This document shows positions 33,490 through 45,991 of a stretch of DNA of 64,000 bases, in pieces. Position 1 is the stretch's first letter. Each line of letters begins with the position of its first letter. The position numbers were made by a program, and so were the translations under genes. Origin of the DNA: Tenodera sinensis (Eukaryota; Arthropoda; Insecta; Mantodea; Mantidae); assembly GCA_030765045.1 (NCBI GenBank), contig CM060970.1, positions 50,851,576 to 50,915,575 of the forward strand, read 5' to 3'. A model generated the notes under the pieces. The model made no database searches. It worked only from the letters and a program-made list of their open reading frames with translations, and had not been told where the DNA came from.

Positions 33490-36400
33490 CACTTTATAAC
33501 TGCACATTGATCGACTTTAAGACCAAGCAAAAGGAGAAATCCACGAATAGAATGAGATCACCCAAATGTGTATGGTATTTATTACCAATTAAGTAATTTA
33601 ATTTAAATTTCAATTTGCTGGATATCTTTATGTTTGAAACAAAACTCAATATCTTGACCACACCTGAGATGAGAAGATCCGTATCTCAGACTCACGACTG
33701 TAGCTGGACCGATACAACGAACACGTACATACCATGCCACGAAGGTTTTCCAATAGTTTCCTGAACATGCAGAGACAAGACCGAGTTCCTAACTGCTCTC
33801 TAGTTCCATAACATTATTTTCCCTCTCCCTTAAAGGATTAGGTGATGTACCATGTTTAAATCTCTATCGTTAAACCACCTTTTATAAGGCCTACCAAAAT
33901 TTATTGTCCCCTCTTAGTTGATAATTCAATATCTTCCTTGGTGATTACAGCAGGTACCTTCGGAAAGTCCCTGTGTCCTTAGGCTACATAGATTTGTTGA
34001 AAGTTTCGAGAGATAGGCTCAGTGCCAGACGATCTGTAGCGCCACCTATATTAAACGCATTATTGCCCTTTATTCCTTGAAGAAACTGAACATTGCACTG
34101 TATTGTTTTCATGATTGTCTTCACTCATGATTTTCACAAGATGTCAGGTTTCTGGAAGACGTTTCTCCCTACACTCGCTCACCGGACCTTTACTCCATCC
34201 CAAACCCTTTTCTTCGGAGAACAGCAAACATTTTTGTACCTGAGTTGCCCACGCTTGCTTTCGACTTAAAAACTGAAAACTGCCTACGTAAGAAGCATAC
34301 CCATCAGAAACACAAGCTTGGAGAAAAAGTTTCCCAACAAGCGGGTTCGGGTATATAATCGTCCATGGACGACATTTCTATTTTGCAACTGCGCAATGCC
34401 TTTCCGAACACGCTGTATAGTCTGCCAATCTGTCAATATACTTGGTTTTATTTTCACCAACCTTGTTAACTCAAAATATTAAACTTTGACTTTATGGTTT
34501 GATTTTTAGTTTTTCAGTTTCAGTGCACCCACTTACAAACCAATCTCAAATTTCGTTTCGGCAGACCGTATGCGTCAACTCTTTTATGTTCATAATTCGA
34601 GAATGTAATACCATAAACACAGCCATAATTGTATAGCAATTAACTTTCTGTTTATTTTATAGGTTTTCTTCCTAAATTATCGTAATTCTAATTGTTTCAC
34701 AAATGGTTTTCAGTTTCTTAACTTTTAACTTAAGACGACAATGGTTCAAAACTCACCAGATGGGACAGTGAGGGCAACGAGCCATGTAGCATCGCATTGT
34801 TGTCGGACGCTAGGCCAGCCCAGAGCTGGGCAACTGGTGCTCACTGAGCGGAACCTGTTGATGGACTTGCATTGATGATAACTGTATGTTTAGCAGGTAA
34901 AAGAGTAAGGTATCCCGCGCGTCGACCAGCGCTGGGCTGGTTATAAAACAAACTTAACTCGGCCACTTAACCACGATCTAAATAATTCAGCATAGAGAAT
35001 ATGTTTATCCTAAGAAATTCTAACACCAAAGCGAAATTACCTTTAGCCGCATGGTCATTCCATCAGTTGAATTTGCCAAGGACGGCCGCGGAGCCGAGAG
35101 AGCCGTTTCACGTTTTATTGCTGAAACTAGATACATCTGCTGGGAAGGATGCGTATACTTTTGGTATATACTGTATAGTAAACATACTGCATGCAGTCGT
35201 GTATAGAAGGCTCATTAATTTTGCAACAAAACGTTGACGTCAGTGCTGTCTATACCAGATGTTTATATTGACACAATTACGTTGATCGTAGAAGCGCGTC
35301 CGTATAATTTAACCCCGAACTTGTTTCTCTGGCTGTTACCTAGAGAAGCTTCTGATAATGACAAACAAAGCTGCGGCGATGCTCAGTTGATTAGAGCCGA
35401 CCGCTTCATTATCAGCGTCGATATCTGCCATTAATGAGAGGACATTCGTTAACTAGGCTGGCTCGTTACACCCATCGTCTATGTTTGGTTTGCAAGCCTA
35501 TGCGACACACAACCGGTAAGTGCCACATATTAATTTGTATCAACGCTCTTTTGAAATTACAAATAACGTTCCAATTTATAATTCAGATTAATAAATGCAC
35601 AATATGGCTAAAACTGCGTTTGCTCTTTTTAAGGCTGTGGGAAGCATTTGAAATGCCGCGGAAAGCCTGCTGACCACTTCTAGTATATTCTGGTATATCT
35701 TACATACAGCATAGGACATGTGTATTCTGTAAATGCTTGATGTAAATCAAGACTTTTCCCTTGTACCTACGTATATTATGTACATACATATGGGCTGTGA
35801 TGTTTTTGAAAATAAAAATTTGAAGAATGGTTTGTGTAAAGTATACCCATGAACTATTATTACGCATACAACAGCAAACTTTTAACACTCACAGAATAAA
35901 ATGGCCCATGAAAGGGTTTAAGTACCTAACCGCTGACTGACTGATAATAGGTATACAGGGAAGCGAAGAAAATCAGCCACAAAAGTTGTACCTGTTCACA
36001 CCGCACCAGAAACAACACTATTTTTGCAAGAATCAGAAGACAAATATTTGTGCCATCCTTCCTATAGTCCAGATCTGACCCAGTAAAACCTTTTTCTACT
36101 CCTCAAAATAAAGATATCGAGGTCAACGTGTTGAACCACCTGAAGTTGTGGCACTCCTTATAAGGAATATATTTGCAAAGAATTGGATTCGGCGTTTCAT
36201 TAGACTTCGATGGAGAATACTTCAAAAAGATGCATGATCTAAATTTCAAAAAAGTTATTGTGTTTAAAACTTTTAGAATCACCGGAGTATATGTATATCC
36301 TTCCTTGCAAATGCATATCTTACTCATGCTTATAAATAGCACAACTTTCCATAGGATTCCCAATCCTTAAAAAAAATAAATAAAAAGAAAAGAGAAAGGC

Positions 36401-36840
36401 TTAAAATTTCTGCACCAGTAGTGACCATAATATTCATTATCTACCCTAGTAGATAAAAGTAAATATCATGCATAAGTATATTTAGAGAGAAATTCAGGAA
36501 ACTGATTATTTCGGCTATTTCACACATCGAGGCATTAAATTATCATATTCTTTTGTTATGTACAAATTATCACTAGATCGTTCATTCGTTTGTTTATCCA
36601 GAGACGCCAACTGTATCCCATAAACCGCTGAAAAACAATTTGAATAATTGAATAAATTTATTTATGCTCAAAAACAATACAATTTAACCTACTAACAACA
36701 CAATAAAAGCAATAAATGTAACTACAATATCCTTATGTTCAATTTTACAATATTTCTCCTACATTGTTGTAGTTTCAATTTTATTCTTTGGTCCGCCATA
36801 CGTTTTAACTCCGTGGTTATTTATGTTGGGCCCACCCTGG
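33490..36840. other. Unassigned stretch without a supportable gene
   Basis: Slightly more GC-balanced near 34740-35460. Three consecutive plus-strand frames (35001-35237, 35234-35434, 35434-35673) abut or overlap by a few bases, but they use different phases and show no domain, so I do not call them genes. GCCCAGAGCTGGGC (34816-34829) and CCAGCGCTGG are short palindromes. Confidence 0.4.
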
Positions 36841-36854
36841 TCCATATTATTTAT

Positions 36855-37115
36855 ATTTAGTTTCCCATACCATTTTTCGCTTCTTCTTGCCATAAATTCA
36901 CCTAATAGCTTTATATCCTCTTACTTTTTCAACTTCATTATCTTAATTTTATTAATCTCTTTATTATTTTTCCTCCGTTTCTTTGGCAAAAATTGTTCCC
37001 TCCATAACCTTGTTTCTTCACATTCCATTATATACTGAAAATCATCATCCTGTTCCCCACACAAAGGGCATATATCCGAGCTTATACCCCTTCTCAAAGT
37101 TTATTACACATTACA
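36855..37115 (-). pseudogene. LINE C-terminal zinc-knuckle relic (L5)
   Basis: On the minus strand one frame reads LRRGISSDICPLCGEQDDD, FQYIMECEETRLWREQF, and then a basic stretch to a stop near 36930. It then continues in frame with LLGEFMARRSEKWY. C-x2-C followed about 11 residues later by a Cys after an F-x-Y/H-I-M/L-x-x-C pattern is the cysteine-rich C-terminus common in non-LTR retrotransposons (CPLC-GE, HLL-x-C). The His is replaced by Gln-Tyr. No reverse-transcriptase core is visible upstream. Confidence 0.55.
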
Positions 37116-37119
37116 ATCA

Positions 37120-38000
37120 ATTAAAAACAGAATTACAGTCCAGTCAATCTGACATCTGTGCTTTAGCAACCGTCTTTTAATAATGAATGCTTTTTTAAAG
37201 ATGAAAGGTTATTTGTTAATGCTAAAATAAAATGAGATTTATTTGGGATTATAAATTGGTTTTCTGTTATAACAACAAGAGAAGATCGAAATACATGTAA
37301 TTTCTGAGTTTCCTTTTGCTCAGTTCACAGTTCTGAGCAAGTCGAATCAAGTCGAAATTAATATATTTTAGGTTATATTTTTTATGCAATTTAACATTTT
37401 CAGGTCAAGTCTTTGTGATAAAGTATTTAAAATTCATAATTTACTTACGAAATACTCCAGATAAATATTATTTCACACCCTGATGGTATGACCTTGCTCC
37501 ACTCGAGAATTTATCGGTTAGGTCAGACCTCTTATGATATTACTTGTAATTATTCCACCCATGCCGGATTCACCAGTTGGTCGTGGTATTATCGCTTTGG
37601 TTATATCACCTCCGCCTTACGGTTCCGCCAACCTAAACATTTTCTTAAGTTTCTGAACATCTTAAGTATCCATTTTAAGGACCAAAATTATTGCTGTCTT
37701 CACAGCCTAATGGATTAGTTGCAGTACCAGCAGTGAAAATAAATCGTAATTCATATGTATGAATGTTATGCAAGTTGTAATTTGTTTTCTTTTAAATCGC
37801 TGTTAACAGTATTAGATACATGAATTACGCATTTCGCGGAATACTCTAAACTACACTCCGAGTTTTGATACCTATGCAAAATTATCGTCATATTAAACCC
37901 TTTGCTTTTAGGCATGGGGCTTATATACGTCAACCGATCTGTCATCAGAGAACAGACTTCCAGTCCAAAAGGAATAGGGGAGGCCTATAATGTTTACAAA
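37120..38000. other. Unassigned AT-rich stretch
   Basis: No recognised gene or repeat. Confidence 0.35.
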
Positions 38001-38020
38001 AATTATGTTTATGTTATGTT

Positions 38021-38169
38021 TACAAAAATTATTCCTTTATAAAAATGTTACAAGTACAATGTTTTACATTTGAGTTACTTTAGCGACATGGAGTGAACTC
38101 CGCATAATGTTCACACTACACAATTTCCCTCTGATTGGCTAACATTTTTATAAAGGAATAATTTTTGTA
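38021..38169. mobile_element. MITE-2: 149-bp element with perfect inverted ends
   Basis: The 30 bases at 38021-38050 (TACAAAAATTATTCCTTTAT, then AAAAATGTTA) are exactly the reverse complement of 38140-38169. With terminal TA read as target site, the body is about 145 bp and non-coding, consistent with a Tc1/mariner-type MITE. The ACAAAAATTAT motif also occurs just outside the left end at about 37997, possibly from a second damaged copy. Confidence 0.8.
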
Positions 38170-38239
38170 TACTTTTGAAAATATTGGATTTTAGATTTTG
38201 GCCAAAACGAAACAATTTCTGAGATCGAGAGCGTCTAAA

Positions 38240-38395
38240 CACGAGTGAGGGAGTGAGAGAGTGTGGGAATGAGGGAGTAACGGACACATAATGAAGTGAG
38301 AGAGTGAAGGAGTGAGAGTGAAGGAGTGACAGAGTGAGGGTTTGAGGGAGAGAGTGAGATAGGGTGAGATAGTGAGAGAGTGAGCGTGTGACTGG
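38240..38395. repeat. GAGTGAGG-type degenerate microsatellite
   Basis: Imperfect tandem GAGTGAGG, GAGAGTGA and AGGAGTGA units. It is followed by TTTAAGGGCCCGTTGACAAC, a motif also found at about 49385-49410 next to a GAGTGAG tract. Confidence 0.85.
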
Positions 38396-38459
38396 AGCTT
38401 TAAGGGCCCGTTGACAACTAGGTACAAACAGGGTGGTACAAACAGGGTAATTTCACATG

Positions 38460-39830
38460 TATTATGGTGTCATAATAAGCCGTTTTAACGTTAGGATTGC
38501 ATAAAATCTTTTCCCAGACGTTTCATGTTTAAAATAATGCTTTATAGTACACTGCAAGCTTCCAAAAGTTAGCGCTGCGAATCGGCTGCTTCTAGATGTT
38601 TGCCAGAGAGAAAGCCTCCCTAGATTGCAAAACCAGAAACATTTTACTCTTCTCTTACGAAGAAAACCTAATGAAGACGAAGGATGCGCGCTGAGAGGGA
38701 AAATAAGAATATGGCTAATGAAAAACTACCAAGGAATAGATAATTAAAGGGAAGTTACTTTCCCGGAAAATGCCGAGTCAAAGCAGAGCCCCTGTGAGGT
38801 AGACTTCACGCAAACCAGAAGTTATTACGGCAGTTAATTTGGCTGCTTTACGCAAACGAAAGTTGCGGCTGGAACTCTTCGACTTAAAATCGTTTGTAGG
38901 TAAAGAACCATAAATCTTTCCTAATAACCTCACACGATTTTCTTGGTTACAACTTTGTGGCTGCTTTTCTCAAATAAACAAACCAGGAAGAGTTGTAAAT
39001 ATTCAGATTAAACTTACCGCTGTATCAAAACATCTTAGTACTTCATCTCAAACATAGCTTTCGTAAGGAGCTTTTGGCAGACAAGTGACACTAGATGGGT
39101 CTCCAGGCCTACAAACTGAACCACGCCTTCATTATTTACGTCCAATCAACTCCAGCAAATTTGCACTCCGTTTTACTTTTATGACTTTAATTATCAAATC
39201 CTATTTTTCTTGACCAATAAGTAATTTTTTTACCATATACTGTTAGCAATATATATAAATATTTCCTAAATTTTCAAATACCCGAAATACTTTTTGAACA
39301 AAAAATATTTGTTTATTTTTAACTGCGCTACAAAAAAAATATTTATAGCTCAGTTTACAAAATTTTGAACAGTTTCAGAATTCTTCTAGGAATACTTTAC
39401 GAAGTGTATTACAGTGTCGAAAAAAGTTATATAACCCACTCAAATTTTATTATATTCTAGAGAAAGCAACAATTTTGTTAAAATATAAAGGTACCACCTA
39501 AAAAGTTAACTTGAATAAATAAGAAAAATTGTATTTATCATCTTAATCTAATGCGAAAAAAATGAAAAATAATGGTAGAAATTAGAAGTTCAAGGAGCAT
39601 TTTAAAAATGTGCGTGCGTCGAAGAAATGCATTATGAGAGTAATGTATTTTTCTAACATTTTTAGGTCATAAACATCCAGGCCTTGGTAATCATTGTACT
39701 CCTTTGTTCACCTTTAGTGTGTTGACTCTTCGGTTATCTCAATCACGTGGTTACTTTGGTTCACTCCAGGTTTGGAAAATATGAGATACACTGTTCTCTC
39801 TCGCGCTCTCTCAATCATGCACACCCACCC
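38460..39830. other. Unassigned stretch
   Basis: No gene or named repeat recognised. AT-rich, with A/T runs around 39180-39560. Confidence 0.35.
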
Positions 39831-39839
39831 ACAATGAAC

Positions 39840-40150
39840 GAGCTCTACAAATTTCTGATCCAGAATTATTGACTAATAAGATTAATAATTCTGTAAAGAA
39901 ATGATACTGTGATAAAATATAAAATTTCAGTCCAATTATTGTTTCTTAGTTAATTTTCTTCAAACAGAATGCACAACTTCCCTTTGCCGACGATAACACG
40001 GTCTACAGCCCTTCGTGACATTACAACTCACACCTGTTTCCTCGTAACCTTGTCACACTTTATCTCTCTTCACATTCTTTTTCTCTCAAACAGCTAACTT
40101 TGATGGTACAGTCACTCAACTCTCATTAACTGCTTAATTTCATCTATTTA
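39840..40150 (+). repeat. Repeat G copy 2
   Basis: Shares with 57740-58040 the blocks CAGTCCCTTCGT-like CAGCCCTTCGTGACATTACA, TTACAACTCACACCTGTTT, TACAGTCACTCAACTCTCAT and AACTGCTTAATTTCATC. Its left part (TTGACTAATAAGATTAATAA) matches 10750-10790. It may be a LINE untranslated region or an unknown interspersed repeat. Confidence 0.6.
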
Positions 40151-40159
40151 CAACTTTAG

Positions 40160-41060
40160 TTTCTCATTGTTCTTAGCAAACAGGTAAGAGGTGATAGGTT
40201 ACGAGAGAAATTTTCTCGACAGTCTTTGCTTATTAATTTTGGTTCCATCAGGGTACTTTTTTCTTTTGAGCTTGTCAATAGCGAAAAATGTTTTGAGAAG
40301 GTGAGATTCTGTCTGCCTTGGCTGCCTAACAACAGCCGATGGTTTTTGCCTGCCCGTCCCCCTCCCCTATGTTTGGGTTTGCAAGTTAAACTTTTGGAAA
40401 CAAAAGAGCCAAATTACCTTGCTTGCCTTGACTGTGCGTTTTAGTAGATATTTCAGAGTGTTTGTTGCTGTGTTACGTTAATGTTTTAACAGCCATGTTC
40501 ATGACCTCCTTTCAGAATTTGAAATTTATCGCACAGCATAGAGCTACCTATACGTAAGTTTCTAATACTCCTGAATCGAAACGTCCTACCATTGATTAGT
40601 TATTTTATAGTATCAATGACTACAACTTGCGCTCAGTAAGCTTAAAATTTTCACACAATTTATTATTAAGCATTGCTCTATTTTAACTATTAGTTCATTA
40701 TGAGCAGAAAATACTTGTATTGTGAATTTAGCTAGGAAATGTATTATTACTGTTTGGTAATATGGTCATGGGAAAAGTTTGTTTACAATGTAAGTTATTT
40801 TCAGGAAATTAATCTTTTCGCACGATTGTTTATTAAGCTTTGCTCTTTATCAAGCATTACTAGCAGACATAGGTACTTACACTGAATTTAACTGAAAAAA
40901 TATTTGCACTGTTCATTAGTTTCGTCTGGTATTTTTCTGCCACGTAGTTTATACAGATATCATTTGTATTTGCAGAATATTTTTATGGCGAGTTTAAGTG
41001 GTAAAAGTGTTCTCACTGGTAAGAGATTTTGCCGTCCATATAGCTTATCTTCAACAACTC
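40160..41060. other. Unassigned AT-rich stretch
   Basis: No recognised gene. Short frames at 40226-40444 and 40904-41089 have no family resemblance. Confidence 0.35.
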
Positions 41061-41065
41061 ACTCA

Positions 41066-41245
41066 TTGGTCTGTGTGGCTCAGTGTTAGGTGCTGGTCTA
41101 TGATCCTAAAGTAGCGGGTTCAAACCCGGCCCACATCAATGGTTTTTAAATGTGCTTAAAAGCGACAGCCCCAGATCAGAAGATTTACTGGCATTTGAAA
41201 TATTCTGCGGGATAAAATTCCGGCACACCGGCGGCGCTGATATGA
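41066..41245 (+). mobile_element. SINE-C copy 1 (tRNA-derived)
   Basis: Head TGTGTGGCTCAGTGTTAGG with B box GCGGGTTCAAACCCGGC (41113-41129). The body carries TTTAAATGTGCTTAAAAGCG, AGAAGATTTACTGGC and GGGATAAAATTCCGGCAC, which is shared with the minus-strand copy at 56085. Target-site duplication not resolved. Confidence 0.72.
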
Positions 41246-41249
41246 TTCT

Positions 41250-41935
41250 GGCAATTGATAGCATCTTTAGTAAACTCAATTTTTTCAGTAAATGAATATT
41301 TTTACTAAGTTTTATCCTTTACCAAACTCAAATCATTTACATTTTTATAACAAATGTACTTCCATTGTGAATTTGTCACTATGGCTGACAGAAAATTTAA
41401 TGGCGGGTGACTCTACCCAACGTCCAGCTTACCACGTCTTACGATGTTGTATAGTTAAGCACGCTATGAAATTACGCTCTAAAACCGATGGTATAAGTAT
41501 TATTTACACACACAACAGGAAAAATATTAATGGCCAAAAATTAGTCAGCACTAAATGTTGTGTCTGCCATAATCTGAACACTCCAATAAATACGATGCAA
41601 TTGACTGCAATGAAGCTTGCTGTCAGTATATTGCTGTGTTTTTTTACTAATTTTTCAAGCTTAGTACTGTATCAATTCTTAATTCTTATTTAAGTGTGGA
41701 TACTTATGCTCTAAAGTTGAAAATGTATACTGAAATTACCTCTTATTTGAGGCATAAGTAATAGGTGTAACAGGCATTGACTTATCCTTGTTATAGCTCT
41801 TATTTACTATGTTTAACTACTTTTATGTTCTAAATATTAAATTAAATACATATTTTACCACTCAGCTTCTCTGCTACTCCATGTACCATTCCGTGTTATA
41901 CGTGAAATACCGCTTAATTTTGCTAGAGGTCTTTT
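41250..41935. other. Unassigned stretch with a 133-codon frame
   Basis: The plus-strand frame 41292-41693 is open for 133 codons but has no recognisable domain. The low-complexity hydrophobic end looks like translated AT-rich DNA. Not called as a gene. Confidence 0.35.
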
Positions 41936-41939
41936 AATC

Positions 41940-42070
41940 AGGCTTGAGGTTTCTTTGAGGTGCCACCGACTTTAGTTCTCTTCCAAAGGGAACAACGTCG
42001 AGGATTTTTATGACCATAAAATATCCATCACCCTTCGCCAGGTGCGTGCCCCTGAACTCGTAAACAGAGG
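41940..42070 (-). repeat. SINE-D copy 2, degraded
   Basis: Shares with 27610-27822 the AGGCTTGAGG, AGTTCTCTTCCAAAGG-like and AAAATATCCATC blocks in the same order. The B box is decayed. Confidence 0.4.
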
Positions 42071-42639
42071 CTAGCATATTAAAAAACACGGAATACCTTC
42101 TGTATTCTTGTGTTGTGTTACGAGATTGCGTGCAATTTCATAAATGTAGTATTGTTGCCCTGCTGAACTGTATTGTTTCCTCGTTAATGTACTAATATCC
42201 TTCATGAACCAGCATCCGTTTATGTTCAGCTGTTACCTGATATACATGGAGTTAAATAATATCTCTGTGACATAGCTGAGTGCGTTAAGCATGCGGCTCA
42301 ACCCACGCCCACGAAACGAAACGAGTTAGCCCCAGGCAAACGACAACAATGATGACGCACAAGGCTCGCCGACTACGCAGCTTGCTAGTACAAGGGTTTT
42401 GCTATTCCTCAAACATTGAAATTGCAACAACTTGTGTTTCGTGATCACTTATGGGTAGCACTCGGGTTTTTAGGAGCTAAAAGCTCTGAAAACACTTATC
42501 TTTTATGCGCTAAAAGTGTAAAAAATATATGCTAAAAAGCCAAAAATATGTGCCAAAAAATAAAATATTTTTTTAAGATCTGCACGGCCGAGTTTAAATG
42601 TGTGTGGTACTCACCAGACGTTATTCTTGGAAAGGATCA

Positions 42640-43825
42640 TCAAGCACTGTAGAGTTACAGTATATGACCAGAGGACTCCTCAAATGTTCAATCCCGAAAG
42701 ATTGACAATTGTTGCATCGATAGTTCCTTCATGTTGCCCATCCAACACATTTGAAATGTTACACCTTACGTTTAAATCCACTATTATTTTCGAACACTTC
42801 CTAGTGTTTTCTTTTAAGTTTTATGGTGCAGGACCAGAAAGAGCATTGTTTTTATTTTCCAAACCCTGAACTAGTGGAACTGCTTCTCTCAAAGACATTA
42901 TTCCTATGATTCCAATTTCCTTATGGAATCACATATATTTTCGGAAATATATGATAAGTAATTTTAATAAAGTGTCACTTAGAAGCTCTTGAAGAATTTT
43001 AATTGAATTGGTATCTTTACAATTTAGTTAATTTAGCAGCAAAACCACCCAGGTTTTCTGAATGCGCAAGAGGCAGTAGTGTGATTGAATTCTTGTTCTG
43101 CAAAATTTCAGTCCTTTTGATGACTTAATGAACACTTTTTCCATTATAAATCAATTTGTCAATGTCCGAAAACATGACTATAATTCCCTCGCATGTTTTA
43201 TGCACTCCATGCACGACACATTTAACATGAATCATTTTAAGATGACTAACTGCAAGTCCTGCATCTGTCAAAAATAATAGAACGTTGTTATATCGTGCAG
43301 CATTTGGGCACAATATCTGCGTTGTTTCATTAAATAATCTGGCAATAGTCACATGATTTGCAGCAGGCATGTCTTGGCAGGTCAGTGGAAAATGCGACTG
43401 AAATTTCAGTCATTCTTCAATACCCAACGTATGCAATTTTCCTGCCAGTAGAATCTGGAGTTTCATCTAGGCTCACTGATATTTTTTCACTAGCACAACC
43501 TTTACCTGTACGTCAGGTTTGTTCGTAGCAGTTAGAAAGACAATGTTTTCGCAAAGTTGATTCATCAGGCGTGTTTTAAACTGAGGTTGGTTCACTTTCG
43601 AAATGGGTATGTCCGCTAAAACTAATGCTCTGTACAAATCCTCACAATACAGTAAAAATGTGTAAGGTCCTGCTGAAGTTATTAGTACTGGATCATTAAG
43701 TTGGAAAAGCAGTCTTATGTTTGTTACTACTTAAACTTGCGAACGTTGATCTGCCATTATAGGTTTACCACATAGCTGACAGATGATTTTACCATCACAA
43801 CTGAAAATACCTTTAAGTCTATTGT
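42640..43825 (-). pseudogene. BED-finger/hAT-like transposase pseudogene
   Basis: On the minus strand the N-terminal end reads NRLKGIFSCDGKIICQLCGK, a BED-type finger start with C-x2-C. After one stop comes an 85-codon open frame with LADIPISKVNQPQFKTRLM. Then follow HVTIARLFNET, LCPNAARYNNVLLFLTDAG, KMIHVKCVVHGVHK and FSDIDKLIYNGK. After a frameshift comes GIMSLREAVPLVQGLENKN and ISNVLDGQHEGT. This matches the order in insect hAT-related transposase proteins (CGGBP1-like/DUF659-type): finger, N-terminal helix, the D-x-A-x-Y/L catalytic-core segment, and MIHVTCLAHxLHR. Multiple stops and frameshifts show it is dead. The hATC dimerisation region is not recognised. No terminal repeats were found. 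Confidence 0.75.
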
Positions 43826-43829
43826 TGCA

Positions 43830-45980
43830 CTAGATTTCACTCTGAGCATCATATTCAATACATTGTTAACTCAAAACTGTAATCTATCAACACAGATGTG
43901 TACTGGAACGTCGTATAAACTTAGTGAATTCACAAGTGACTAATTATTTACATACAGTTTAACAAGGATCACTAGCCGGGTTGTGAAGCGATGACAGATG
44001 ACTAACAAGCACTGGAGGAATTCGCCGTTTATCATGCAGGCTCGTGTAGCTTGATTAAGCAGCATGTTTATACTTTCTTCCTACTGAAGGGACACTAGCT
44101 GATACTCGTGTATCAGTTCCTCCAATACTGAATGATAAATTGCGATATCTGGTCTGTGTATTTAAGCAACATCAGTTTTCGTAAGTTTGTAATCCAACAA
44201 CTTGAAGGTGATTCTACTATACAGTATTACGTAGAGTACTGTTAGCATTTATTAACACTTCTGCCACATTTTCAGCTCATTAAATGTATAGCTCGCGCAA
44301 TCGTTTTTGAACACAGAAATACTTCAATTAAAGCTTTTATGCAAGTCATTTCAGCACTTCAGCAAAAGTGTTATTTAATTGTGACGTAGTTACCTTTGCA
44401 AATATCACTATTTGTTTCCTGCGCGTCTAAACTGGGAAGCCGAGGGGGAGGGGCGAGCATATTGCGCACCAGCAATAAGGTCACTTAATACAGGAGATGC
44501 AAGGTTGAGAGAAGATCCTCTCGTGCTAAACGTCCACTGGGTGAAGGCTAGTGTTCAAAACCTAATGCGCGAGCTATCATCTACCGAGTAATGTCTTCAT
44601 TAACCTTTACATTCGTTTTATAGGCCTGGTATTTTGCTGTATTTTGTTAACATTATTGTTGAAAATGATATCAATAATTGTTGTTAGTCTGATGTCTTTC
44701 TCATTTACCATAATATTTGCTTCGATTAACTTCTGCTCTTCTTTGTATGCAGGATTCAGTGTAAAGTACCAGCAACAGCAGCTAAAAGCGTTGACCCTTA
44801 GGGTCATTTGTGCTACCACCTGTGCCAGTTTTATCGATACCTATAGGTACACTAAGGTAGTGTCAGGAGATCCCGGAGGAAGATACTGGAAGAAAGGGAA
44901 GATAGGACAGTATGCATTACTTCTACTCCACGATGGAACTAACGAGAGAAATAGGGCATTGGGGGTGACTGGGGGTGGCAATGACAGGAGCAACTAAGAA
45001 ATGACTAATGATGAATAATCCTATTTTGTTTTGTTTCACTACTGTTGTTTCTTGATTTTTGTTTAATTATTGATCTGGAAAATCCTATATTCAACTGTTA
45101 TTGTAATGAATTGTTATACAAATGAATAAATAGGAAATAAGATACATGGGTACTATGTCCTTCTAGATAGCAGAAGAATATTAATTCGGATTTTATTTTT
45201 ATTTTATTTTTATTTATCTTTATTTGTTTATCTTTTTGTCAATACTGTAATACACCAGACATTATTAATTGAAGTAGTAAAATAAAAATTACTTCAGTGT
45301 GACAGAGTATTTAGGGTATTATTTATTTAATTCAGGAGTATTTGAAGTTCTAAATGTAATAAGCAGAATAAATTATTTGTCTATCTGTTGAGACAAAACT
45401 TTTCGTGTTTTACTGTCCGTTTATGTATAAACGTGGCTCTTACAAAAGGTACTTTTATGACCAAGGTATTTTTCCTTTATACACGAACATCAAAAATGAG
45501 TGGCAAAATTTGGGGGCATAGTAAACGAGGGTTTAACAATTACGCATATTAAGGATGAAAGCAAAGGGAATGTGAACGGACATAAGAGGTCTCTTTAAGT
45601 GCCACGTTATTTTACAAATCGGACTTCAGATGTTTTCCTTCACCATAAAGAAAACCCAGCTCTCTCCTTGGAAGGTGGTTTTAAAAGTACTTCAATACAT
45701 AACGGCAAAGTAAGCGAAACTACAGGTAACTGCAAAGGAACACACAAGAAAAGCCTATTAAAAGAATATATTAGGCAGACACAGAATTTCTCCAACAATA
45801 CTACTATCTTTTATTCATGTTTGCCAAAATTAATTATACAAGAAAAGCTCCTTTTCTATTTACTTCTTGCTAACTTTCAAACTCGCAAGAAATATCTTAA
45901 GTCAGGTAATGCCATAGACTCAAATTTGTAGGGTGAGAGAATCTGTACAAACCATAAAGTACATAGCATCTACATAAACC
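43830..45980. other. Unassigned stretch
   Basis: Open frames at 44644-44997 (117 codons) and 45599-45931 (110 codons), both plus strand, have no recognised domain. The first begins with a hydrophobic segment that could mimic a signal anchor. I do not call either as a gene. Confidence 0.35.
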
Positions 45981-45991
45981 CAGTTTTTAGT

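Noticed and set aside
35001..35673. Three abutting plus-strand open frames resembling an operon
   Set aside because: Different phases, no domains, and no eukaryotic rationale for such an arrangement; surrounding sequence is ordinary intergenic DNA.
41292..41693. 133-codon open frame as a gene
   Set aside because: Composition follows AT-rich DNA, no motif, and no splice or promoter support.
42273..42330. tRNA-like A box (TAGCTGAGTGCGTTAAGC)
   Set aside because: No B box at the expected distance.
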